Positions 33,049-45,825 of a stretch of DNA of 64,000 nt are shown here, in pieces (within the stretch, counting starts at the first letter, position 1; every line of letters starts with the position of its first letter). The translations under genes and the position numbers were made by a program. The stretch covers positions 6,321,891 to 6,385,890 of the forward strand of contig JAJEKV010000035.1 in the NCBI GenBank assembly GCA_021234155.1, given 5' to 3'. The notes below the pieces were generated by a model, which had not been told where the DNA came from, ran no database searches, and saw nothing but the letters and a program-made list of their open reading frames with translations. This DNA comes from Isoetes taiwanensis. Lineage: Eukaryota; Streptophyta; Lycopodiopsida; Isoetales; Isoetaceae.

Positions 33049-34670
33049 TGTGACGTCCCCTACTCGCATACGGTGCCCTCACCGTATACAAACAGGAGTT
33101 CATCCCCCATACCAGCTCCATGCTAATACAGGGCCCTCCACATGACACTGCAACCGTGACGGGTTCCAGTGGGAAGAGTGGAAGGGTCATTGCACCCCGT
33201 CTCCCTCAGGGCCTACCTAGCTGCGGAAGCGTAAACATACATGTCAGTAGCACATACATCAACATCATATGACCATCACGAAGGATGGTCCTCCACATAT
33301 CTGCATAGACAAAGATCAGCACATCACATAGGGAATCCTACCCAAGGCTCAGACTCAAAGGGATGACTGACGGCTTGGGTCTCGAGTTCATTTGGAGGCG
33401 AATTCATGGCAATGGATTTGGGCGGCATAAGAACATGGCATAGGGTTGTCCCCTCCATCCGCCCTCACTGTGCACACTTTGCGTAGTAGGCTGAAAAGTG
33501 TTGGGACTGGCAGTAGCCCGCGGATGCATAGCCAAGGGGCTATATCCCGGGTTGCATCTCCCGGTTCGATGGGGCGGTGGGGATCACTCCCCTCAGAGAT
33601 CTCCATGCTGACTCAAGGTGACTAGAGGGCCACTGCCCGTATTCGACTTGAACTCAATGGAAGGTCATATTCACCACCTCACGAGTGTCGAGCCCATGCC
33701 TTGCCCACACGCAGTGGCAAGCCATTAGACCTAGTCACAATGATCCCCGGCAGTCTTTACACACCAGAGGGATCGTTCAAGAGTCAAGACATGAACCTCC
33801 TTCTCAGCCAGTCTGGCCCCTTCACCCACATCCCGGTGTGGCTCTTGTGCACAGGCCGAATCTATAGTGTGCTAGAGAGGCTAATCTAGGAGCATCTACT
33901 ACCAAGCTTTAGGTCTCTACCCCCCTTCCCAATACAAGGAGTTCACAGAGATACATCATCCATATACATCACAGAAGAACTAAAGAACAAGATCTAATCT
34001 ATATCATAGAGTTAGGTTCTTTAGTTAGAGTCTGGTATCTACTCATCTAGAGATCTAGATAGCTGCTAAAGGCGATTTAATAGGCTAAACCTACTGATAC
34101 AATGACTGGAAAACGGTTTAGACCATTAAATCGACTACATACCTGATCCATGAGTTGCTCCTCCTCGACTGAGTTCGACCATCCATCCCAACTTGCTTTC
34201 GAATCAAGGGAAACTAATGGTGCCATTCTCTCGAGGCAGTGCAGGGAGGCGGTTTTGACTCCTAGAGCAGCCAAAACAGAGCTCTAAAACCCTAGGAACG
34301 AAAATGGGCAAGTTAGGGTTCTTCTACTTAAATAGGCAAGGGTTGGGGCTTAGGGTTTCCAATTATCCCTTTAGGTATGTGGGATAATTGGAAATGGGCC
34401 CACTTGCCTTTAATGGCTAGGTGGCCAAATGTGCCTACATGGAAATGTGTGCACCTAAATGTGCCCACATGGAAATGTGTGCACCTTAATAAATGTGCAT
34501 GTGCACATTAATAAGAAGTGCACATACCTAGCAAGTTGCCCCCTAGGGCTACTCACCTGGCTACACGTCGGCGTACACGTCAGTTGGAGTGGGCGGTGTG
34601 CGGCGTGATAGATAGCGATTATCGTCTGGGCCCCGGTATCTTTGTCTTTGGCGGCGAATCCTGAGGGTGC
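33049..34670 (-). repeat. 5' LTR of the nested element
   Basis: 1622 bp, collinear with the 3' LTR. The promoter side is at the high-coordinate end. Its last 35 bases or so (34635-34670) no longer match the other LTR, so the terminal TGTGGC is not visible on this copy. Confidence 0.9.
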
Positions 34671-36349
<1,679 letters not shown>

Positions 36350-36826
36350 GGCCGCTTTGGCACATCTCAAAGGCAAGCCTGCCCAAGCAAACTTTGAGAA
36401 CTCTAGAGAAGGTGGAATAGTGGGGATGCAATTTCCGACAGTGAGGTTGTTAGGGGATTGCAATAGAAGCAGAGCACTTGGATTTGTTGGGGGAAATGAC
36501 TTTGCTAGCAACTTTAGTTGAGGGCAAGTCCACTGTATTTGTGCAAATGTAGGAGTAAGTAATGGTGCTGTCTTATCAAACTTTGATGGTCATGGTAATG
36601 TCGGTGATGCCCTTTTCATCAGTGAATACAATTTAAATGAGAAGGCAAGCAAGCTTATTGGAGCGCATCTTATCAACGGACCATTTCTCAGAATGCATGC
36701 TTTGATATTGCAGGACCTGCAAAAAGCCTTCACGTCAATAATTCCAACCCAATCTGTCATGCGTTTGATCCTCAGGCTAAGGATGGATATGATATTCTTA
36801 TTGGATTAATATCAAGAGATGGCTAG
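36350..36826 (+). pseudogene. creC-type WD40 protein fragment
   Basis: The clearest part is 36713-36826: GPAKSLHVNNSNPICHAF, then DPQAKDGYDILIGLISRDG and TAG. Just upstream in another frame is NFDGHGNVGDALFISEYNLN. Together they match the plant creC-like WD40 family ('FDGKGT..FNVGDA.F.SDLN...KDPIKSIHF.NSNP.CHAFDP.AKDGHDLLIGL'), scaffold proteins related to fungal creC and human WDR20/DMWD, which support ubiquitin-specific proteases. The phrase GGNDFASNFS before a stop may be the preceding low-complexity part. Stops, a deletion before GDALF and an insertion of about 70 bp ending TTGCAG break it. No WD blades follow. Confidence 0.7.
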
Positions 36827-37633
36827 GATATTCTGTATGCTCAGGTTTAAACCCTAAATATGGTCTCACGAATTCTGTTAAAGATCTATCATGAATAGAT
36901 TTAGAGAGAGAATGAGCTAGTTATACAATTGAAGTAAATTGGAGTTCTTTTTTTCGTTTCCTGTTCATGCACTAAAATTTGTGAGATTTGTGATGTCTGT
37001 ATTTATGCAGGGGAGCATTGAACACATTCGTTGCCATTGGAGCATCCAACTAAGAACTGCTAAAATGCATTGAAATTGTAGTGATTTTGCTGCTTCATTA
37101 TGGGGATGTATACATCTTATTGTTTATTCGGCTTCATATGGCTTATATGGCTTATTGTTTATATGGCTTCATATGTATGCATTTATATACTGTAGTGATA
37201 CTGGGCTTTGATACTGCAACAAAAGTTGTTTCTAGTGATACTGGGCTTTGATACTGCAACAAAAGTTGTTTCTGTTTCATACGCTTACAAGAACTACAAT
37301 TGTGCTAAAAGTTGTGGTCGCATTCCTAGCAGTAAATTACAAACCACACATTGCCATTTGTTAACGAGGTAAGCATTTGTAGCTTAACGAGGCAGGTTAT
37401 GGTTTCCCTCCGGTCAATAACTGGGGCTGCCCATCATGAATGAAGAACAAACATTTGTAAACTTGGAGACAAGCATTGTACTTATCTTTGTGGCTTCTAG
37501 TCAAAATTTAAGTTGCAAGACAAATTGCATAACAACTAGAGCTAATTTTGATGTAAATGTTGGCCTAATGTTGGAGTACGTTAGCTTAATTCTGCTATAC
37601 AATGTTGAGAAGTAGCAGCTTCTGTATTGCGAG
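36827..37633. other. Intergenic with a 40-bp tandem duplication
   Basis: A 40-bp unit (AGTGATACTGGGCTTTGATA...) is duplicated exactly at 37194-37233 and 37234-37273. A TTTATGCAG acceptor-like site at 37011 precedes a short frame (GALNTFVAIGASN, stop) that I cannot assign. Confidence 0.4.
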
Positions 37634-38686
37634 TTTCTAGGAAGCTTCCTTTTTTGTAAAGGTGAGGCGCACATCTTTGGATTTCTCTAGTCGAGAACTT
37701 TCCAATGAATGATGCTTTGGCATCGTTCTGTCGCAGTTGGAGTCAATGTGATCGAATTCTAAGAATCTTCTTGGAATTTTAGAATTTTATGGAATCTACA
37801 CTAATTTATGGGAATCTAGGGGAATCTCCATAGAATCCTTGAGATTCTATAAGAATCTCAAGAGAATCTTGGAGAATCTATAGGAATCACAAGAGAATCT
37901 TTGAGAATATAGGGGAATCTTGATGGAATCTTGAAGAATATAGGCGGATCTACATAGAAACTTGAAGAATCTAGAGAAATCTTGGGATCTCAACATCTTA
38001 AGGAATAATGGAAAAATCTAAAAAGAAGAATCTTAAGGAATTTATGGAAATCTCAAGAGAATCTTTGAGAATCCAGTAGAATCTAAGAGATATATCTTTG
38101 TATTTGGCTTCTAATTGGATTTGTACAATCCCTAACTCATACAGAGTTAGGGACTGTACAAATCCAGCTAGAAGCTAAATACAGAGATATATCTCTTAGA
38201 TTGTATTGGATTCTCAAAGATTCTCTTGAGATTTCCATAAATTCCTTAAGATTCTCGTCAAATTTTTCCATTATTCCTTAAGATCTTGAGATCCCAAGGT
38301 TTCTCTAGATTCTTCAAGTTTCTATGTAGATCCTCCTATATTCTTCAAGATTCCATTAAGATTCCCCTAGATTCTCAAAGATTCTCTTGTGATTCCTATA
38401 GATTCTCCAAGATTTCTCTTGAGATTCTTCTAGAATCTCAAAGATTCTATGAAGATTCCCCTAGATTCCCATAAATTACTGTAGATTCCATAAAATTCTA
38501 AGATTCCAAGAAGATTCTAGAATTGGATCACATTGACTCCTAACCACCATTGTAATGCCAAAGCATCACTCATTGGAAAGCTCTCTAACCAGAGGAATCC
38601 AAAGATGTGGGCCTCACCTTCACGACCCTTTGCAAAGAGGTTACGGGCCTTTGAAGGCCGTTATGAAAAAGGAAGCTTCCTAGAAA
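37634..38686. mobile_element. ~1.05-kb foldback element with AGATTC-rich arms
   Basis: The outer ends TTTCTAGGAAGCTTCC (37634) and GGAAGCTTCCTAGAAA (to 38686) are inverted. The arms remain complementary through the conserved block around TTTCCAATGA.TGATGCTTTGGCA, ATTCTA...ATCTTCTTGGAAT and the AGATTC arrays, to a centre at about 38138 (CCCTAACTC-ATACA-GAGTTAGGG). The right arm has about 47 bp (near 38620-38668) absent from the left. No ORF. It could be a foldback transposon; transcribed, it would make a long double-stranded RNA. Confidence 0.8.
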
Positions 38687-38870
38687 GTGCACTTGTAAAA
38701 TGTTTTTGCCACCTCATTACTTTTTTTTTATTTATGATGGTGCCACCTCACCTCCTTTAATATAAAAAAATACAATTTAATTAACAGAATAATGGTAGGA
38801 TTTTTCCTTCCCTTTTGGTCTAACGACTAAAGATTGGCAATACCAAATCCACCCTATGAAGGATTGTGTG
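38521..38870. repeat. Terminal module, copy 1
   Basis: Contains GGATCACATTGACTCC, CATTGGAAAGCTCTC, GGAAGCTTCCTAGAAAGTGC and GCCACCTCACCTC. It is followed by an AT-rich stretch and a GGTAGGATTT...CTTTTGGTCTAA phrase. It matches 40915-41260 at the same relative positions next to an AGATTC array. Confidence 0.75.
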
Positions 38871-38885
38871 AAGCCGACCCTGCAA

Positions 38886-40914
38886 AACACACCTTCGCAT
38901 ACATTCCTCAAGATTCTATGTAGATTCCCTAGATTCATTCAATTTTGATAAAGATTCACCTAGATTCCCCTATATTATCAAAGATTTTATGAAGATTCCC
39001 TTGGATTCACCTAAATTCTCAAAGATTTTTCTAAGATTCCCATAGATTCTATTGAGATTGCCATAGATTCCCAAAGATTGTCTCAAGGTTCACCTAGACT
39101 CCCCAGGATTCTATGTAGATTCTCTTGGATTCCTTTAGATTCTATGAAGATTCTCTTAAGTTCTATAAGATTTCATCAAGATTCCCTTAGACATATAAAG
39201 ATTCTCTCGAGATTCCCAAAGATGCCCCAAGATTCCCCATGATTCTATGTAGATTCTCTTGGATTCCCTTGGCTTATATAAAGATTCTTTTAGGTTCTCC
39301 ATGATTTCATCAAGATTCCCCTACATTCTTAAAGATTCCTTTAGATCATATAAACATTCCTTTAGATTCCATCAAGATTCCCCTAGATTCTTCTAGATTC
39401 TCCTAGATTCCCAAAGATTCTCCCAATATTCACATGGACTTCCCAAGATTCTATGTAGATTCTCTTAGATTCTCTAAGGTTCTATCAATATTCCCTGGAT
39501 TCTCAAATATTCTATGAAGATTCCCTAGATTCCCATAAATTCTCTCGAGATTCCCAAAGATGCCCCAAGATTCTATGTAGAATCTCTTAGATTTCCTTGG
39601 CTTATATAAAGATTCCTTTAGGTTCTCCATGATTTCATCAAGATTCCCCTAGATCCCTAAAGATTTTATGAAGATTCCTTCAAATTCCTTTAGATCATAG
39701 AAAGATTCCCTTAGGTTCTCCAAGATTCCATGAAGATTCTCCTAGATTCTCTCAAGATTCACATAGTTTTCTCAAGATTCTATGTATATTTTCCTAGATT
39801 CTCTAAAATTCTATCGAGATTCCCCTAAATTATCAAATATTTCTATGAAGATTCCCTAGGTTCCCATAAATTCTCTCGAGACTCCCCTACATTCCTGAAG
39901 ATGCCTCAAGATTCACCCAGATTCCTCATGGTTCTATATAGATTCTCCACAATTCCATCAAGATTCCCTTAGATTCCCAAAGATTCTATGTAGATTCCTC
40001 TAGATTCTTCTAGATTCTATGAAGATTCCTTTAGGTTCTCCAAGATTTCATCAAGATTCCCAGGGATTCCCCTCGATTATTAAAGATTTTATGAAGATTG
40101 CTTTAGATCATATGTAGATTCCCTTATGCTCTCCAAAATTCTATCAAGATTCTCCTAGAATCTCAAAGATCCCATCAAGATTTCCAAATATTCTATCAAG
40201 ATTCACATAAATTTCCCAAGATTCTATGTAGATTCTCCTAGATTCTCTAAGATCCTAGGAAGATTCCCCTAGATTCTCAAATATTCTATGAAGATTCCCT
40301 TCGATATCCTTACATCCTCTCGAAATTCCCCTAGATTCCTAGAGATTGCCTGAAGATTCCCAAGGTTTCCATAAATTCTCTCGAGATTCCCATAGATCCT
40401 CAGAGATCGTCCCAAGATTCACCTAGATTTCCCACAATTCTATGTAGATTCCAGTAGATCCTATGAAGATTTCCTTGGGTTCTCCAAGATTTCATCAAGA
40501 TTCCCCTAGATTCTTAAAGATTCCATCGAGATTCCCCTACATTCCGAACTATTCTCTCAAGATTCATATAGATTCCTCAAGATTCTATCTAGATTCTCTA
40601 AGATGTTATGAAGATTCCCCTGGATTCCCATAGACCTCTTGAGGTTCCCATAGCCCCCAAGATTCTCTTGAGATTCCCTAAATTCCCAAAGACTATTCCA
40701 AGATTCCTCTATATTCCCAAGATTCTATGTAGATTCTCCTAGCTTCCCTGAGATATTATGAGGATTCCCTAGATTCCCAAAGATTCTCTTGACATTCTTC
40801 AGATTCCCTAAGGTTCTGTTGAGATTCCTCTAGATTCCTAAAGTATCGATGAAGATTCCCCTAGATCCCCTTAAATTACCATAGATTTTGTATTGTTCTA
40901 AGATTCTAAGAAGA
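38886..40914. repeat. ~2-kb degenerate AGATTC array
   Basis: AGATTC or close variants recur almost continuously at spacings of about 10-12 bp (AGATTCCCCTAGATTCTC, AAGATTCTATGAAGATTCCC). Higher-order phrases recur about every 30-50 bp, such as TCTATGTAGATTCTC and TCCATCAAGATTCCC. There is no coding capacity. The same array, in inverted orientation, makes the arms of the adjacent foldback. Weak relatives are at 45650-45820 and 60890-61010. Confidence 0.9.
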
Positions 40915-41260
40915 TTCTTAGAATCTGATCACATTGGCTCCAAGCTGAAGCGAAATAGTGCCAAAACACCGGTCATTGGAAAGCTCTCGGCGAGAAGGAT
41001 CAATGGCACCTGTGTCTCACCTTCATCAGAGCCTACGTCACGCAAGTTCGTGCCTTTGAATAAGATTAAGAAAAAGAAGTTTCTTGGAAAGTGCATTCAT
41101 AAATGCTTTGCCACCTCACTAACTTTTTATTAATGAGAGTGCCACCTCACCTCTTTAAAAAAAAAAATATCAATTTAATATAAAAGGTTAAGGGCTAGGA
41201 TTTATCCTCACCCTTTGATCTAATGGTTACAATCTGTTGCACCAAATCCACTTTTTGGCA
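40915..41260. repeat. Terminal module, copy 2
   Basis: Diverged copy of 38521-38870: GATCACATTGGCTCC, CATTGGAAAGCTCTC, TTTCTTGGAAAGTGCATTC, GCCACCTCAC and GGCTAGGATTTATCC in the same order. Confidence 0.75.
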
Positions 41261-41307
41261 CCTTCCTTGCACCTTCCTAACAAAATTTAAGGGGCTAGGA
41301 TTTCTTC

Positions 41308-41711
41308 TCCCCTTTTGATCCAATGGCTTGGGGATGTGGTGCATGCCCCCATGCATGCCCATGCATGTCCCCCATGGAGATCCAATGGCTATATGTTCGC
41401 CACCTCACCTATTTTCAAATGCATGGCCTAGATCGATTTGAATATATAGATATCTATTCCATGGGGGCATCCAAAGTAATTTTATATATATTATATATAT
41501 AAATAAATATATATATATATATCGTAATATATATAAAATTATTTGGATGTGTCCCGTGATATAGATTGTTTACATATTCAAATCAATCCAGGTCGTTTAT
41601 TTTGGGGAGGTTGAGGTGGCACATCTTTGGCCGTTTGATCTTTATGTGGGGCATGCATATGCATGCATGGGGCATGTCGCGCATCTAGAGACCGTCGGAT
41701 CGAAGGGGGCA
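41308..41711. mobile_element. ~400-bp foldback with AT-rich centre
   Basis: Left-arm phrases (TTTTGATCCAATGGC, CCATGCATGCCCATGCATG, GCCACCTCACC, CCTAGATCGATTTGAATAT, GCATCCAAAGTAATTTTATA) return in inverted order on the right (ATATAAAATTATTTGGATG, ATATTCAAATCAATCCAGG, GAGGTGGCAC, GCATGCATATGCATGCATGG). The centre is (AT)n near 41510. It lacks an ORF. Confidence 0.75.
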
Positions 41712-41712
41712 A

Positions 41713-42500
<788 letters not shown>

Positions 42501-42958
42501 GATGAAGCCGCAGCTATGGCGGTTCTGGGGTAGCTCTTGCCTTTGTTTTTTGGGCTATGGCGGTTATTTCTTGGCGTGACCGTGGTATGGGTTCGTGGAG
42601 GGCTGTCTGGTGATGAAATGGTGATGAATGGTTCATCTCTGTTTGCTTTCCCTTCAAAAATGTTGCATCTGCGTTTATGGGGGCCATATCAAAGCGAAGC
42701 CAAGCGTTTATTCGAGGTTCGCCATAGTAATCATGGACAAGGCGTGTTTGGGTAGCTTTGCATCTCGATTTGTGCCAAGCTTTCTTGTTCTACCTAGGCT
42801 GGCCTATTTTGCAGCCTTGCTTCATTCACTCTATGATGGAGAATTTGCAATACTGGTACTTGAGATAGAAATTGGGACTCGCATCGTGATTCGTGGCCCG
42901 GCACAACCAATTGGTTCGGCAGCAAAGGGTTCTAGCGGGGCTTTTCGATTTACGCAAT

Positions 42959-43080
42959 AGGAGGCAAATACCGGGGTATGGGCTTGGGACTTACGCAGCG
43001 GGGAGGCACATGATCTATCTTCGGATATGTATAGCCTGGCATTGGACCGTACATCCTTGATCTCAGCTTATTTACATATG
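42959..43080 (+). pseudogene. Possible WD40-blade fragment
   Basis: The frame reads NTGVWAWDLRSGEAHDLSSD, then MYSLALDRTSLISAYL, before a stop. 'VWDLRSGE' plus 'YSLALD.TSLIS' is what one WD blade followed by the next strand looks like. A preceding frame (42830-42957) is open and ends GAFRFTQ, stop. No further blades are found, so family and origin are open. Confidence 0.4.
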
Positions 43081-45640
43081 GTATGATGTATATGCCTATC
43101 TCATCTTGAACAATTGTTTTGTTACGGGCTGTTATTTTGGATGGATGTTAATAAGAGCCTTGATAATCTGTGTTAAGTGCCTAAGTTGAAACAGGCTGTT
43201 GTTAACTATGGCAAAGAGGATCCCATCTGCAAGGTTCAGTCCGGGATGTTTGGGGAACCTCTGAAGTCTTTTGATGCTGGGCATATCTTCCATGCTTGAT
43301 CCCGGTTTCACGCCATATTTTTGCTGAAAGCTTCATAATCGAGCCTTCATTAAGGGGTTAACTATGGCAGGATGTTCCACGTCTTGCAAAATAGAAAGCT
43401 TTTATAAAGGGAATCAAGCAGATCCAAGGCCTGCCAAATGCCTTTTGTGGTAGGGTTTATCCCTTATTATATTAACTGCAGAAATAAAACTTAAGTTTGC
43501 TAGTTCATGTCTCACATGCTTATGTTTGCAGGTGGAAAAGCAAATTTGCGTAAGTTGGCATGCTAATTGTCATGAGTGAAATAATGGTGTAATTCCTGCA
43601 ATGCTAAATGCATGCCACTCCATGCGTGTGTCTGGACATTATCTTTGAGGAAGTGAACTTGCTAATACAGTTTGTTACAACTGCAGGCATGGGTAAAAGA
43701 CTCTTCATGGATGCCAATTTTTGATGTTGTCTCGATCCTGGGGCTGCGTTAAAGAAAACATAACTTTGCATTTGGTATAACCATTGTCCTTTTGTTTTTA
43801 TGTGTTGTATTTAACCTCAGAAACTCATTCATAATTGGTACCTTTTGGTTAGGGCTCTGGTGGACTGGAGTGCCACTTAATTGGAGTGGAACAGGTAGCT
43901 TAGCTTCTCTTCAAATAATGATAGCAAAATGCATGAGTTGTATTTCCAGTTTGTTTTATTGTTAATCAATACATTGTTTCACAGGAGATATATGCCTGAT
44001 GTAGTTGCAAGACTCCCAGAAAGCAGAAACATCAGTCACTTATAGTCAGTTGCCAAAAGGGCCTAAGGTATATATTTTACTAATCCCTTCCTTCTTGACA
44101 GTCTATCACAAAGAGCTCATTATCAGTGACCAATAAAGATGTCCAGGTTACCATGTATGGCAACATTCAATAATTATTATGGGGCTAGTAAAGAGGCAAG
44201 ATTATTTTTGAAATGTTGCTTAATACAATACAATCATGGGAATACGGTTTAGGGTCTTGTCACTGCACGCATGTAGTTTGATGCATTCTAATGTCAAATA
44301 GTTTAACAAAATTATTCTGGGTTTCTTTGAGTTTCCTTAGTTCTCCTTCCGTGTGCATCTGGGGCTGGCCTTGCCAGCGTTTTTTGTTATATGGCCTTCT
44401 CATTTATCCTTTCTACTGTCTATGTAGCACATCTAGTAGCTCTAAGAAAGTTGGATTATTCTTCAGAAATAATATGAGATTCTTGTGAAGTTTGACTAGG
44501 CTTTATTAGAAGTATAATGATAAAGCTACTATTTTGTCCTATTTCTTAGCCTATTGTTATATCTTCTTCTGTTAGAGGCCTACCATTTAATTTGTATTTA
44601 TACAGCTTGAGAAGCCTTCACCTGACCTGCATTCCCCAAATTTTGAGATTGGAATTCTAGTGGCCCAACAACTGGTGATGGGTTCAGTTTCATATTTTTT
44701 GAGGCCAAAGATGCAAAAATGTTTGAAGGTTCATTATCCATCCAGGACGACAGTCTGATTCACTGCCCAATGATTTGCATAAATTAGACAAACTTCTAGG
44801 GTATGAATCTTAATTATGATAATCATTGTTAGTAGTAATCATTGATTTTGTTTCTAGTATGGTTACAATTTCAGAGACGGTGCTTTTGCATGTTAATGCA
44901 TGCAAGAACTTTTTCTGGTTTCCAAATGGAAACTTTTTGCTGAGCAAATGGAGCAAAGCCATTTCCAAAATTAAAGCTATACATATTACGACAAGCTTTG
45001 CAGATTTTCTTCAATGGTGGTCTCTGAATTTGAACAGCATTGTATCTAGTGTACCCATGTTTACTCGTTTATGCACTTCTGCTATTGCAGTTTACAACTT
45101 TTGGATTTTGTACACCATATTTAAAAAATGTGATGTCTTTTAAAAATGTAATTAAATGTCCAATGGTTTGCTTTGTAAATGTTTATCATAAACAAGTGCT
45201 AACGTCTCTGATAGCCACTTATTCTCAAATTGAAGACAAGGTTAACGTATGACCCGTTGGAGTGTTTATTTCAGCATTTGCAATGCCTTTGAAATTCATT
45301 GCGATAGAAATAAATCTACCAAATTATCAGGTCATATAATATGTAGTTTTTGCCTCTCGTCTCTCTTAGAAACTTAAGTGCTTACATGTTATATATGCCA
45401 CAAATATCCTAGAGCTTGGAGCACGCACTATATGATCCTCGTGATATTCGATAAATGATCGAATCTTGAAGTTCTAGATTTCGTTTGTTAAACGTTCATG
45501 ACTGTAACCCTAAGGAAAATGGGATCTTGAAGAATCTTCGTAAAAACTTGAAGCTCAACATTAGATCGTGATGTCTTTATTTCTAAATATTCGAAATTTC
45601 AAGCTCGAACTAGATACCATACAAACTATACAACATTCGC
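43081..45640. other. No supported gene
   Basis: Several acceptor-like TGCAG/TACAG sites and short open pieces occur (for example LEKPSPDLHSPNFEIGILV after 44608), but they do not join into a protein I can name. The composition is AT-rich and transcript-like; it may be a decayed gene or a non-coding transcript. Confidence 0.35.
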
Positions 45641-45825
45641 GTACACATGGGGAATCTAAGGGCATCTTTGATAGAATCTCAATGAATATTTCAATAATCT
45701 AGTCAAACCTTAAAGAATGTTTGAGCATCTGGAGGAACTTTAAGGAAATCTAGGGGAACCTTCATAGAATATAGGGAATTTAGGGGAAATCTTTATAGAA
45801 TCTTAGAGAATCTTTTTTCTTAGTT
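45641..45825. repeat. Diverged relative of the AGATTC array (opposite orientation)
   Basis: GGGGAATCTAAGGG, TTGATAGAATCTCAATGAAT, ATAGAATCTTAGAGAATC and similar GAATCT phrases recur at about 10-20 bp spacing. Confidence 0.6.

Larger units (their letters stand above)
23092..34670 (-). mobile_element. LTR retrotransposon nested in LINE C, lacking visible gag-pol
   Basis: Direct repeats 23092-24709 and 33049-34670 are the LTRs, beginning TGTGGC and ending GTCACA when read on the minus strand. Just inside the right LTR, 33036-33047 read on the minus strand is TGGTATCAGAGC, complementary to the plant initiator-Met tRNA 3' end. Just inside the left LTR is a purine tract (AAGGTGGGGAGAA). These place the 5' LTR on the right and give minus orientation. 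AGGC flanks both ends as a short target duplication. The 8.3-kb interior shows no protease, RT, RNase H or integrase motif in any frame I read, so the element resembles a large non-autonomous derivative (LARD). It carries one recognisable ORF, a histone H3-like protein. Confidence 0.9.

Noticed and set aside
37740-41000. CRISPR-like or tRNA arrays in the AGATTC region
   Set aside because: No constant repeat with unique spacers; spacing is about 10 bp and the units degenerate, and the genome is eukaryotic.
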